NCBI GenBank assembly: GCA_964501335.1
Contig: CAZCTC010000018.1
Coordinates: 1-64,000 of the forward strand
Reading direction: 5' to 3'
DNA length: 64,000 nt
Source of the DNA: CAZCTC01 sp964501335
Lineage (GTDB): Bacteria > Chloroflexota > Anaerolineae > B4-G1 > SLSP01
Notes under the pieces: generated by a model
Seen by the model: only the letters and a program-made list of their open reading frames with translations
What the model was told of the DNA's origin: nothing
The model's database searches: none
Translations under genes and position numbers: made by a program
Shown here: piece after piece, positions 8,774 to 17,300 of the stretch
Numbering within the stretch: the first letter of the stretch is position 1
Layout of the letters: every line of letters begins with the position of its first letter

Positions 8774-10798
8774 GTGAAGATTAATGGCAACCACCTTAAA
8801 TTATGGCGGAACTGGCGCACGCTCTATTTTTCATCCCGAACTTTTATCCCCATCCTCAATGCACTGCTGGTCGGACTGATTGTCGGCGGATCTGCGGTGC
8901 TCTTTGAAAAACTGCTCAAAACCACTCAAACGCTCTTCTTTGAACATCTGCTGGCCTGGATACCCATTCCTGCCCCTTTCAATGTCGTCCCTCTTCCTAT
9001 CATTGGGGCTCTGATCTGTGTCGTCATCAGTCTATCCCTGCTGAAAAACGCCCATGGACATGGCGTCCCCGAAACCATGGAAGCCGTGGCCCTGCACGAA
9101 GGGAAAATGGCCGTCAAACCCGCCCTGGTCCGCGGCTTCCTGGCCGCCGTCAATATCGGCAGCGGCGGTTCGGCCGGCCCGGAAGGCCCCATCGTCCAGA
9201 TTGGGGCAGCGCTGGGCTCACTTTACGGACAACGCTTTCAACTTTCGTCCGAACAGGTCCGCAACCTGTTGGCCTGCGGGGCGGCCGCCGGGATCGCCGT
9301 CGTTTTCAATGCCCCCATCGCCGGCGTCTTCTTTGCCCTGGAAGCCATTCTCATCCAGATGGATTCCTGGGCCTTTGCCAATATCGTCATCGCCTCGGTT
9401 GCCGCCAGCGTCGTCGGCCAGATCTTTCTAGGAAAAAACCCGGCCTTTCTGATTCCCGCCTACGAACTGGTCAGTCCGATAGAATTGCCGCTTTACCTGC
9501 TGCTGGGAGTCCTGGCAGCTTTGGTCGGTGTGGCTTTGATACGCCTCCTTTACTGGACCGAAGGACGCTTTGCCGCTTTGAGAATCCCGGCCTGGATCAA
9601 ACCGCTGATCGGAGCATTGGCCGTAGGATTAATCGGGATTTTCATTCCCCAAATCTTCGGCAGCGGCCATGAAGTGATCGAAGGGATTTTCTACATGGTC
9701 TATCCCTGGAAAGTGCTCTTAGCTCTGGTCGCGCTCAAAATCATCACCACCAGTCTGACCCTCGGTTCCGGCAGTCCGGGCGGCGTCTTCGCCCCCTCTT
9801 TACTGATCGGAGCAGCGCTGGGCGGCTGCCTGGGAACGCTCTTCCACACCCTCTGGCCCACCAGCACCGCCATAGCTCCGGCCTATGCCCTGGTCGGCAT
9901 GGCCGCCTTGATGGCTGCGGCCGTACGGGCGCCCATCGCCGCCATTCTGCTGGTCTTTGAACTCACCCAGGATTACACTATCATCCTGCCATTAATGGCT
10001 GCCACCGTCACAGCAACCGTCGTGGCGTCCTTATTGGAGCCTGAAAGCATCTATACCCTGGCCCTCAAACAACACGGGATCGATCTGCGGGTCGGCCGCG
10101 ATTTCAACATCATGCAAACCCTGCGGGTCTCCGAAGCCATGACTCCCGTAGAACAGTTGCCCATCGCCCGGGTCAACATGCCGCTCCATGAAGTCCTGCG
10201 ACTGATGGAAGATTCCCATCACCATGGGATGGCCGTCCTGGACAACCGCGATGATTTCTACGGCATCATTACGGTCAGCGATTTGGAACGCGCTCTGGCG
10301 GAAGGCACGGAAGAGATGGTGGTAGGGAAAATTTGCAGTCGAAATGTACGCTTTGTTTTTCCCGACGAAACCATGGAAGATGCCCTGCGTCACCTGGCAA
10401 CCCTGGATGTAGGCAGGCTGCCGGTTGTGTCACGCGACAATCCACATCATCTGGTAGGAATGTTACGCCGGCACGACATCATCCGGGCTTACGCCACCGC
10501 CGCCTTTGATATGCAGGAACGACGCCACCGGCTGGAAATCCGCCGCATGCAGGCGCAAACGGGAGCCCGCTTCCAACGTTTCACAATCCTGGAAGAGGAC
10601 AACGCAGCCGGGCATACCCTCAATGAATTACACCTTCCCGGCACGGCTTTGATTGTAGCGATCAAACGGGGCGATCAAACCATCATTCCCCGGGGCAATA
10701 CCAGGTTATACCCGGGAGATGAAATTATCGCTTTAGCCGACAGCTGCGAAAATGAACAAATTATGACGCTGATGAAACATGCCCCAACAGAGTCGTAA
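8774..10798 (+). CDS. ClC-family chloride transporter with CBS pair and RCK_C domain
   Basis: A 674-residue ClC protein. The selectivity motifs are present: GHGVPE (about residues 96-101, the GSGIP equivalent), GPEGPIVQIGAALGS (the gating glutamate is kept) and GGVFAPSLLIGAALGG. The transmembrane part ends at about residue 420. Two CBS domains follow at about 450-575, then an RCK_C/TrkA_C domain at about 600-670 (IKRGDQTIIPRGNTRLYPGD). ClC proteins carrying both CBS and RCK_C are unusual; the tail resembles the end of the neighbouring Kef antiporter, which suggests that both answer to the same ligand. The start is GTG, 4 nt after AAGGAGG-like aaggaggatt. A terminator follows at 10826. Confidence 0.9.
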   Translation: MKINGNHLKLWRNWRTLYFSSRTFIPILNALLVGLIVGGSAVLFEKLLKTTQTLFFEHLLAWIPIPAPFNVVPLPIIGALICVVISLSLLKNAHGHGVPETMEAVALHEGKMAVKPALVRGFLAAVNIGSGGSAGPEGPIVQIGAALGSLYGQRFQLSSEQVRNLLACGAAAGIAVVFNAPIAGVFFALEAILIQMDSWAFANIVIASVAASVVGQIFLGKNPAFLIPAYELVSPIELPLYLLLGVLAALVGVALIRLLYWTEGRFAALRIPAWIKPLIGALAVGLIGIFIPQIFGSGHEVIEGIFYMVYPWKVLLALVALKIITTSLTLGSGSPGGVFAPSLLIGAALGGCLGTLFHTLWPTSTAIAPAYALVGMAALMAAAVRAPIAAILLVFELTQDYTIILPLMAATVTATVVASLLEPESIYTLALKQHGIDLRVGRDFNIMQTLRVSEAMTPVEQLPIARVNMPLHEVLRLMEDSHHHGMAVLDNRDDFYGIITVSDLERALAEGTEEMVVGKICSRNVRFVFPDETMEDALRHLATLDVGRLPVVSRDNPHHLVGMLRRHDIIRAYATAAFDMQERRHRLEIRRMQAQTGARFQRFTILEEDNAAGHTLNELHLPGTALIVAIKRGDQTIIPRGNTRLYPGDEIIALADSCENEQIMTLMKHAPTES

Positions 10799-10825
10799 TT
10801 CTCTACCGTTTCAGAAAAATTCCAG

Positions 10826-10857
10826 GCAGGAAGGATAAGGATTTTCATCCTTCCTGC
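10826..10857 (+). terminator. Intrinsic terminator after the ClC gene
   Basis: An 11-bp perfect stem (10826-10836 with 10847-10857) with a 10-nt loop, followed by TTT, 28 nt after the stop codon. It separates the transporter operon from the micropeptide unit. Confidence 0.7.
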
Positions 10858-10922
10858 TTTCTGACCCCCAATCTCCGACACGTCACACCGAAATATTGAA
10901 AATCATATTCCAGCCGAAAAAA

Positions 10923-10951
10923 TGGCAACCCGAGCAAAATTGTGCTATACT
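10923..10951 (+). promoter_or_regulatory. Extended -10 promoter of micropeptide cassette 1
   Basis: TGGCAA at 10923-10928, a 17-bp spacer, and TGCTATACT with -10 hexamer TATACT at 10946-10951. The second cassette has the same arrangement (TGGCCT, 17 bp, TGTTATACT) at 20869-20897. Confidence 0.6.
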
Positions 10952-10979
10952 TTTTCCTCAATAGTTTGAAAACAGTATC

Positions 10980-11051
10980 GTCAATACGCACATCCTCCCG
11001 CGTATTGGTTTTGATCGATATACTCGATCCGCTCTGGAAAGGATTATCAAG
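10980..11051 (+). promoter_or_regulatory. Conserved two-hairpin leader, cassette 1
   Basis: The leader between promoter and micropeptide is almost identical to 20938-21009. It holds hairpin 1 (caatacgc 10982-10989 with gcgtattg 11000-11007) and hairpin 2 (gatcga 11013-11018 with tcgatc 11024-11029). It ends in GGAAAGGA, the ribosome site for the micropeptide. The loop of hairpin 2 differs between copies while its stem is kept. Confidence 0.65.
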
Positions 11052-11195
11052 ATGAGCAACGTAAAACGTTTCCCCCTGAGACAAAACAGCATCCCCCCTC
11101 AAAAACAGCCCACTTCCATCAACCGCAAGAATCGGGAATCATCGGCCCTCGACCGGGCCGGTCTGCGCCCGCGCCTGATCCGCACTTTCTACTAA
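11052..11195 (+). CDS. 47-residue basic micropeptide (copy 1), new family
   Basis: A short ORF starting MSNVKRFPLRQN and ending RAGLRPRLIRTFY. It is rich in Arg, Lys and Pro, with no Cys and no transmembrane segment. Its twin at 21010-21153 has the same length, the same first residues (MS-VKRFP) and an identical last 13 residues. Codons in the shared C-terminus differ at silent positions (for example cgc ctg atc versus cgt ctc att), which argues that the protein is under selection. AAAGGA lies 5-6 nt before the ATG. The stop codon overlaps the AAGGAC box of the ATP-grasp gene 10 nt downstream, so translation may be coupled. It could be a ribosomally made precursor peptide, an arrest/leader peptide or a nucleic-acid-binding peptide; nothing assigns it to a known family. 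Confidence 0.75.
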   Translation: MSNVKRFPLRQNSIPPQKQPTSINRKNRESSALDRAGLRPRLIRTFY

Positions 11196-11205
11196 GGACA
11201 CAAAC

Positions 11206-12249
11206 ATGGCCACGATTGCTTTAGTTTACAATTTGATCCACCCTGAGAATTTACACAACACCCCCTTAGACGCTATTGCCGAATACGACGATCTGGAAAC
11301 CATCCAGGCAATCCACACTGCACTTACCACCGCCGGTCACCACGTTATCAATGTGGAAGCCGACGAATCTGTAACCGAACAATTAAAAAATGCCCGACCG
11401 GATATCGTCTTCAACCTTGCGGAAGGGTTGCGCGGCGAAAGCCGCGAATCCCACGTTCCCACCATCTGCGAAATGTTGGGAATCTCCTATACCGGCTCTT
11501 CCCCGCTGACCCTGGCCCTTTGTTTGAACAAAGCCCGCACGAAAGAAATCCTGTTACACTATGGAATCCCTACCCCGCGTTACATCGTAATCAACCACCC
11601 TGTTCCCCAACGATCCATCCCGTTACGTTATCCCTTGATTGTCAAACTGCTCCAGGAAGGTTCCAGCATGGGACTTTCGGAACGTTCCGTTGTGGACAAC
11701 GAAACGGAGTTAAAAACTCACGTAGAAAAACTTTACAACGACTATCACAAACCGATCATCGTTGAAGAATTTATCCAGGGGCGGGAATTTACGGTTGGAG
11801 TGTTGGGCAATCAGCCCCCCTATACGTTACCGATCACCGAGATCGTCTTTCCGCATCCGCGCGGAATCGTGCTCTTTTCGCCCAACCCGGAAACAATTCC
11901 GCTCTATCATTTACAGGGTATCGCCGACGCCGCCCTGCCCCAATCCCGACACCGTTCAATCTGTCCGGCCCCCCTGACGCCGGAGCTGCAACAACGCATA
12001 GAACAAACCGCCCTGCACACTTTCCAGGCACTGGGATGCCGGGATTGGTGCCGGATCGATATGCGGCTAGGATCGGACGATATCCTCTATGTACTTGAAC
12101 TCAACCCGATTGCCGGGATCACCCCCGGCTATTGGTTGCCTCGTTCGGCTGAAGTTGCCGGATTAAGTTATCAGGATTTTATCAATGCCATCCTTAACCA
12201 CGCCTTTCAAAGAAAGGGGCAGACTCCTGATACTCAAAACCTCAACTGA
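11206..12249 (+). CDS. ATP-grasp ligase of the D-alanine--D-alanine ligase fold
   Basis: A 347-residue ATP-grasp protein. The N-terminal domain carries FNLAEGLRGESRES, which takes the place of the Ddl substrate loop. The ATP-grasp core shows LIVKLLQEGSSMGLSERS (glycine-rich loop, about residues 143-160). The C-terminal metal and substrate region reads VLELNPIAGITPGYWLPRSAE, where Ddl has E-x-N-T-x-P-G-x-T. These motifs place it near Ddl and peptide-ligase ATP-grasp enzymes, but the EGLRGESRES segment differs from housekeeping Ddl, so a different carboxylate or peptide substrate is likely. It stands 10 nt after the micropeptide stop and 6 nt before a GT4 gene. Ligation involving the micropeptide is a guess from position only. 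Confidence 0.8.
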   Translation: MATIALVYNLIHPENLHNTPLDAIAEYDDLETIQAIHTALTTAGHHVINVEADESVTEQLKNARPDIVFNLAEGLRGESRESHVPTICEMLGISYTGSSPLTLALCLNKARTKEILLHYGIPTPRYIVINHPVPQRSIPLRYPLIVKLLQEGSSMGLSERSVVDNETELKTHVEKLYNDYHKPIIVEEFIQGREFTVGVLGNQPPYTLPITEIVFPHPRGIVLFSPNPETIPLYHLQGIADAALPQSRHRSICPAPLTPELQQRIEQTALHTFQALGCRDWCRIDMRLGSDDILYVLELNPIAGITPGYWLPRSAEVAGLSYQDFINAILNHAFQRKGQTPDTQNLN

Positions 12250-12255
12250 TCTGCC

Positions 12256-13554
12256 ATGAATACTATTTCCACACATCGATCGCGCACCCATCGGATCGGT
12301 TTTGTCTCGACCCGCTTCCAGAGCACGGATGGTGTTTCTCTGGAAACGGCCAAATGGGTCGCCGTACTGGAAAGATTGGGCCATCGCTGTTTCTATTTTG
12401 CCGGGGCCTCCGACCGACCCGCCGGCCAAACTTACCTGGTTCCTGAGGCGCACTTCACTCACCCCGACATCGAGACCATTTATCGAACAGCCTTCTCTCA
12501 ACGCTTGCGCCCGGCCCCAGTTACTCGACAAATTCAAGAAATCAAACAACAACTCAAAGAATGCCTCTTCGATTTCGTCTGTACCTTCGAGTTGGAAATG
12601 TTGGTCGTAGAAAACGCTCTGGCCATCCCCTTGAACCTCCCCCTGGGATTGGCGCTGACCGAATTCATCGCTGAAACCGGGATTCCGACGATTGCTCACC
12701 ATCACGATTTCTTCTGGGAACGTCAGCGCTTCCTGACCAATTGCGTCTGGGATTACCTCAACATGGCCTTTCCGCCCCACCTGCCTTTCATTCAACATGT
12801 GGTCATCAACTCCTCGGGCGCCAACCAGCTCAGCCTGCGGACCGGCAACTCCTCTATCCTGATCCCCAATGTCATGGACTTCGAGCATCCTCCCACCCCG
12901 CCGGACAGTTATACCGACACGTTGCGAAAAGATCTGGGCGTAGCCGGGGATGAGCTCTTCTTCCTCCAGCCGACCCGTATCGTCCAGCGCAAAGGGATCG
13001 AGCATGCCATCGAGTTGATCTCTCGATTGGGCATCAAAGCGCGATTGGTCATTTCCCATGCTTCGGGCGATGAAAGCGACGATTATCAACAACGAATCGC
13101 CGCCTTTGCCGATATGCTGCGGGTTCCCATCAGTTTTGCAGCCGACAGGGTTTCAACCCGGCGGGAAACCACCGCCGACGGCCGACGCATCTATACCCTG
13201 GAGGATGTCTATCCCTACGCCGATCTGGTAACCTACCCTTCCACCATCGAAGGATTCGGAAATGCCTTTCTGGAAGCCGTTTACTTTCGCCGCCCCCTGA
13301 TCATCAACAACTACTCGATCTTTGCGATCGATATTCGCCCCAAAGGCTTCAGCGTCATCGAATTTGACGGCTATATTTCCGAAGAAACTCTGACGCGCAC
13401 CCGTCAGGTCCTGCGGCAGCCGGCCCTGGCCGAAGCCATGACCGAACACAACTATCAATTGGGCCGTCGTTACTACTCCTATGCCATGTTACGCCGTCGG
13501 CTGAATATGCTGCTGATGCGCATCTTCGGCGAGGACAACGAGTACAAAGCTTGA
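12256..13554 (+). CDS. Glycosyltransferase family 4-like protein
   Basis: A 432-residue GT-B glycosyltransferase. The N-terminal domain starts RIGFVSTRFQSTDGVSLET with the glycine-containing nucleotide-sugar loop. The C-terminal domain has LQPTRIVQRKGIEHAIEL (about residues 235-252) and the E-x7-E region YPSTIEGFGNAFLEAVYF (about 327-344). It starts 6 nt after the ATP-grasp stop and is followed after 16 nt by another GT4, so it belongs to the same operon as the GpgS fusion. A role in extending a glucosylglycerate-type solute (for example mannosylation) is possible; the donor and acceptor cannot be read. Confidence 0.85.
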   Translation: MNTISTHRSRTHRIGFVSTRFQSTDGVSLETAKWVAVLERLGHRCFYFAGASDRPAGQTYLVPEAHFTHPDIETIYRTAFSQRLRPAPVTRQIQEIKQQLKECLFDFVCTFELEMLVVENALAIPLNLPLGLALTEFIAETGIPTIAHHHDFFWERQRFLTNCVWDYLNMAFPPHLPFIQHVVINSSGANQLSLRTGNSSILIPNVMDFEHPPTPPDSYTDTLRKDLGVAGDELFFLQPTRIVQRKGIEHAIELISRLGIKARLVISHASGDESDDYQQRIAAFADMLRVPISFAADRVSTRRETTADGRRIYTLEDVYPYADLVTYPSTIEGFGNAFLEAVYFRRPLIINNYSIFAIDIRPKGFSVIEFDGYISEETLTRTRQVLRQPALAEAMTEHNYQLGRRYYSYAMLRRRLNMLLMRIFGEDNEYKA

Positions 13555-13570
13555 ACAAGGAGCCGACTTC

Positions 13571-14824
13571 ATGAAAATCGCACTCTTGCATTATGCCGCC
13601 CCACCCGTTGTAGGTGGAGTCGAAAGTGTATTGGCCCATCAGGCCCGGCTTTTAGCCGCCGCGGGACATACGGTTAAAGTGATCGCCGGCCGCGGAGCTG
13701 CCTGGTCGCCCGAAATCGATCTCACGTTGTTGCCGTTGACCGATTCCCAACACCCCGATATCCTGAGAGCCAAAAGCGAATTGGACGCCGGATCTATTCC
13801 CGCCACCTTTGCCAGACTGGTCGATGACCTGGAAGCGGCTTTAGCCGCAGCTTTAGTCGGACAGGACATTCTCATCGCCCACAATGTCTGCTCGCTGGCC
13901 AAGAATCTGGCCCTCACAGCCGCCCTTCATCGCTACAGCCAACGCCCCCACGTTCCCCGCCTGATCCTCTGGCACCACGATCTGGCCTGGACCACTCCCC
14001 GCTATCGTTCTGAATTACATCCTGGTTATCCCTGGGATCTCTTACGCACAGACTGGCCTCATGCCACTCAGGTCGTGATCTCGGAACCCCGCCGCCAGGA
14101 ATTAGCCAAATTGCTGCATGTTTCACCGGAACGCATTCAGGTCATTCCCAACGGAATTGATATCTCCACCTTTTTCAAATTGGAAGCGCAAACCCAAACC
14201 TTCATCCGGCAGCTCGATCTGCTGACCGCCGCCCCGCTCCTGCTTTTACCGGTACGTTTGACCCCGCGTAAAAATCTGGAACTGGCCCTTCACACCGTAG
14301 CCGCCCTGCGCGACGACTTTCCCGCCACCCAACTGCTCATCACCGGGCCGCTCGGACCTCACAATCCGGCCAATGCCGCCTATTTCGAGCGGCTAAAAGA
14401 ACTGCGGGCCACGCTCGATCTGACCCGGCAGGTCCATTTCCTGACCGAACTGGCTCCTACCTACCTGCCGGATGCGGTGATAGCCGATTTCTACCGGCTG
14501 GCCGATGCCCTCTTTTTGCCCAGCCTGGAAGAAGGCTTTGGACTTCCTATGTTGGAAGCAGGATTATCGGGCCTCCCGATATTCTGCAGCGACATCCCGG
14601 CCTTGCGTGCCGTCGGGGGAACCGCCGCCCACTATTTTTCGCCCGAAAGCAATCCTTCCGTCATTGCCGGTCTGATAGCCGCCCGGCTACGCACCGATTC
14701 CACCTTTATCCTCCGCGTTCAGGTACGACAACAATATACCTGGGAACAGATCTATGCGGAGAAAATCAGCCCTCTTCTGGAGAAAACCGATGAAAACAAA
14801 AAACGCCTTACTGACGACGCGTAA
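13571..14824 (+). CDS. Glycosyltransferase family 4 protein
   Basis: A 417-residue GT4. The N-terminus has YAAPPVVGGVESVL, the acceptor-domain GGVE loop. PNGIDISTFF and LLLPVRLTPRKNLELALH mark the start of the C-terminal Rossmann domain. PSLEEGFGLPMLEAGLSG carries the E-x7-E donor-binding motif. AAGGAG lies 7 nt before the ATG. Its 3' end overlaps the start of the USP-GpgS gene by 35 nt, implying translational coupling. Confidence 0.88.
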   Translation: MKIALLHYAAPPVVGGVESVLAHQARLLAAAGHTVKVIAGRGAAWSPEIDLTLLPLTDSQHPDILRAKSELDAGSIPATFARLVDDLEAALAAALVGQDILIAHNVCSLAKNLALTAALHRYSQRPHVPRLILWHHDLAWTTPRYRSELHPGYPWDLLRTDWPHATQVVISEPRRQELAKLLHVSPERIQVIPNGIDISTFFKLEAQTQTFIRQLDLLTAAPLLLLPVRLTPRKNLELALHTVAALRDDFPATQLLITGPLGPHNPANAAYFERLKELRATLDLTRQVHFLTELAPTYLPDAVIADFYRLADALFLPSLEEGFGLPMLEAGLSGLPIFCSDIPALRAVGGTAAHYFSPESNPSVIAGLIAARLRTDSTFILRVQVRQQYTWEQIYAEKISPLLEKTDENKKRLTDDA

Positions 14825-16592
14825 AATCCTGATCCCGGTGCTTGGAACAGAACCGCCCCAGGATGCGCTGGCCCTGGCCCGTATGCTGGCGCCCCAAAGC
14901 CAGATCCTGTTGGTGGGGTTCATCCACGTTTCTGCAAATGAAGACCTCAGCTCCGCCGCCCTGCCGGCACGGCAATTACGTCAGCGGCTGCACACCTTGA
15001 GCGAAACTCCCCACCTTCATTGCCGCCATCAGGTCCACGTCGTCCAACATCCCTGGCGAGAACTTCTCCAGATCATCCAAAAAGAACGACCCCATCTGCT
15101 GATCCTGGAATGGCCCCAACCCTTTCAAACCTTCCAGCCGGAAGTCGGCGATCCCATGCCGGCGCTGCCCTGCGACACGTTGTTGATCCGCGGCCCCCTT
15201 CCCACCCGATTGACGCACATCCTGACCGCTTTACGCGGCGGCCCCGGCGCAGAACTGGCGCTCCGAACCGCTCTGACGCTGGCACGAAACACGACGGCTC
15301 AGGTTACCTCTCTGCACATCGAAACGACCCATCAAGAACAGCAGGCCTTCAAAGGATTGGCCCAGGTCCTCGACAGATTGCCCGAAGTCAAACAACTTCA
15401 AATCAGCACCTCCAATCCGGCCGCCGTCATTCTTACCCAGAGTCAGAACACCGACCTGCTCGTCATCGGGGCTACCGCACCACCCACCGCTCAATTCATC
15501 GCCTTAGGGCCGGTGGCGCGGCGCATTTTAAGTGAAGCCGCCGGCAGCGTCCTCATCGTCCGGCCCAAAGAACGCCGCCCGGTTAATTACAACGAAGAAT
15601 CGGCAGGCCAAACCGCCATTTCCGTCCTGGTCGACAAATGGTTTGCCGAAAAGACCTTCCATGCGGAAGAATTCGCCGACATGAACCGGCTCCTGGACCT
15701 TAAACGTCGGCAAAAGGTTACCATCAGTCTCGCGCTGCCGGCGCTTAACGAAGAGGCCACCATCGGCAATGTGATCCAAACCATCAAACAGAGCTTGATG
15801 ACCGAAATCCCGTTGCTGGATGAAATCGTCCTGATGGACTCCAACTCCAACGACCGCACCCGGGAAATTGCAGCCGGGCTCGGTATCCCCATCCATATCC
15901 ACCAGGAAACCCTGCCGCAATACGGGGCCCGGCGGGGCAAAGGAGAAGCGCTGTGGAAAAGCCTCCTGGTTACCCACGGCGACATCGTCTTATGGATCGA
16001 TACCGATATCGTCAATATTCACCCCCGCTTTGTCTACGGCCTGCTCGGCCCGTTCCTGCTCGATCCCGAAGTCCAGTTTGTCAAAGGATTCTACCAGCGT
16101 CCGCTCAAAGTCGGCGATAAGTTCCAGATCGGCGGCGGCGGGCGGGTCACAGAGCTGACCGCGCGCCCCTTGCTCAATCTTTTCTATCCGGAACTTTCCG
16201 GCGTCATCCAACCGCTCGCTGGAGAATACGGCGGACGACGAGCGGCCCTTGAACAGTTGGGCTTTTTCTCCGGCTACGGCGTAGAGATCGGCCTGTTGAT
16301 CGATATTTTCGAAAAGTACGGTCTCCAAGGAATCGCTCAGGTCGATCTATTGGAACGTATCCATCACAATCAACCCCTGGAAGCCTTGAGCAAAATGTCC
16401 TTTGCCATTATCCAGGCCGTCGTCGCCAAACTGGAACGCCGCTACGGCCGGAGTATGCTGGAAGATATCAACCGCACGATGAAATTCATCCGCCAGGAGC
16501 CCGAACGATTCGCCCTGGAGGTTCAAGAAATCTCCGAACTGGCGCGCCCGCCCATGCTGGAACTGACCGAATATCGGGAGCGCAGTCGATGA
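14790..16592 (+). CDS. gpgS: Universal-stress-domain / glucosyl-3-phosphoglycerate synthase fusion
   Basis: A 600-residue fusion. Residues about 1-255 hold UspA-like nucleotide-binding folds, the second ending with the Usp signature (VIGATAPPTAQFI, then G-P-V-A-R-R-I-L and GSVLIVRP). Residues about 290-590 are a GT81/GT2-like GpgS domain: SLALPALNEEATIGNVI, DSNSNDRTREIA, GKGEALWKSLL and the metal-binding DTD in VLWIDTDIVNI. GpgS makes glucosyl-3-phosphoglycerate from an NDP-glucose and 3-phosphoglycerate, the first step to the compatible solute glucosylglycerate. The ATG at 14790 is chosen because CTGGAG precedes it by 9 nt; an in-frame start at 14754 has no ribosome site. The next gene, a phosphatase, overlaps by 4 nt. 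Confidence 0.85.
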   Translation: MKTKNALLTTRKILIPVLGTEPPQDALALARMLAPQSQILLVGFIHVSANEDLSSAALPARQLRQRLHTLSETPHLHCRHQVHVVQHPWRELLQIIQKERPHLLILEWPQPFQTFQPEVGDPMPALPCDTLLIRGPLPTRLTHILTALRGGPGAELALRTALTLARNTTAQVTSLHIETTHQEQQAFKGLAQVLDRLPEVKQLQISTSNPAAVILTQSQNTDLLVIGATAPPTAQFIALGPVARRILSEAAGSVLIVRPKERRPVNYNEESAGQTAISVLVDKWFAEKTFHAEEFADMNRLLDLKRRQKVTISLALPALNEEATIGNVIQTIKQSLMTEIPLLDEIVLMDSNSNDRTREIAAGLGIPIHIHQETLPQYGARRGKGEALWKSLLVTHGDIVLWIDTDIVNIHPRFVYGLLGPFLLDPEVQFVKGFYQRPLKVGDKFQIGGGGRVTELTARPLLNLFYPELSGVIQPLAGEYGGRRAALEQLGFFSGYGVEIGLLIDIFEKYGLQGIAQVDLLERIHHNQPLEALSKMSFAIIQAVVAKLERRYGRSMLEDINRTMKFIRQEPERFALEVQEISELARPPMLELTEYRERSR

Positions 16593-17185
16593 CGGAATTA
16601 TGGTTGATTCGCCATGGAGAAACCGATTGGAATGTGGAAGGCCGTTGGCAGGGACATGCCGACATCCCTCTGAATGCCAACGGAATTGCCCAGGCCGTCA
16701 CTATGGCCGAAAAACTGCAATGGATTCCCTTCGCAGCCGTTTACGCCAGCGATCTGATCCGCGCTCGAGAAACGGCTGTCATACTGGCCAAAAAGATCAA
16801 GCTTCCAGTAAACCGGGAGCCCCGCCTGCGAGAAATCGATCAAGGGGAATGGGAAGGCATGCTGGTCGGGGAAATTGAAGCCCGTTACGCCGAACGCTTT
16901 CAACAACGGAGCAAAGATCCGTTCTCAGTGGCGCCACCGGGCGGAGAAACGGCCTTACAGGTCTTGACGAGAGCCTGCGCCGCAATTGAAGATATCGTCC
17001 AATCCTATCCCCAGGAAGAAGTGGCCGTGATTGGTCACGGATTTGTCTTCGCCTTACTGCGACTGCATTACCAAAACCTGCCCAAAGAGAAACTGTGGGA
17101 TCTGATCCCACCCAACTGCGAACCGTACAGGTTATCGGTGAGGGAAGAGGAGGTAAAAACTTATCGACCTGCAGGATTGCCCTGA
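16589..17185 (+). CDS. Histidine phosphatase, probable glucosyl-3-phosphoglycerate phosphatase
   Basis: A 198-residue phosphoglycerate-mutase-like protein with the catalytic LIRHGETDWN at residues 5-14, the acid residue in REIDQGEWEG, and the second histidine in VIGHGFVFALL. Its ATGA overlap with the GpgS fusion suggests that it removes the phosphate from glucosyl-3-phosphoglycerate, as mycobacterial GpgP (also a histidine phosphatase) does. A paralogue with very similar motifs is at 33873-34427. Other small phosphoesters or cobalamin-pathway substrates (CobC-like) cannot be excluded. Confidence 0.85.
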   Translation: MTELWLIRHGETDWNVEGRWQGHADIPLNANGIAQAVTMAEKLQWIPFAAVYASDLIRARETAVILAKKIKLPVNREPRLREIDQGEWEGMLVGEIEARYAERFQQRSKDPFSVAPPGGETALQVLTRACAAIEDIVQSYPQEEVAVIGHGFVFALLRLHYQNLPKEKLWDLIPPNCEPYRLSVREEEVKTYRPAGLP

Positions 17186-17250
17186 AAGAGAAGGTAGAGA
17201 AAAATTCAGCTTTCCAACGGCTCAAAAAGCCGTCGGCTTCTAACCTAATC

Positions 17251-17284
17251 GGAATTCGCGCACATCCAAAAGTGCGCGAATTCC
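17251..17284. terminator. Bidirectional terminator between convergent genes
   Basis: A 13-bp perfect stem (17251-17263 with 17272-17284) with loop atccaaaa, located between the stop codons of the phosphatase (+) and the antiporter (-). The loop is not TCAGAA, so it is not counted in the dispersed family. Confidence 0.65.
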
Positions 17285-17300
17285 ACTCCCGGTTACCCTT

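Noticed and set aside
17251..17284. Inclusion of this hairpin in the TCAGAA family
   Set aside because: Its loop is atccaaaa and the T-rich flank is missing; it fits an ordinary terminator between convergent genes.
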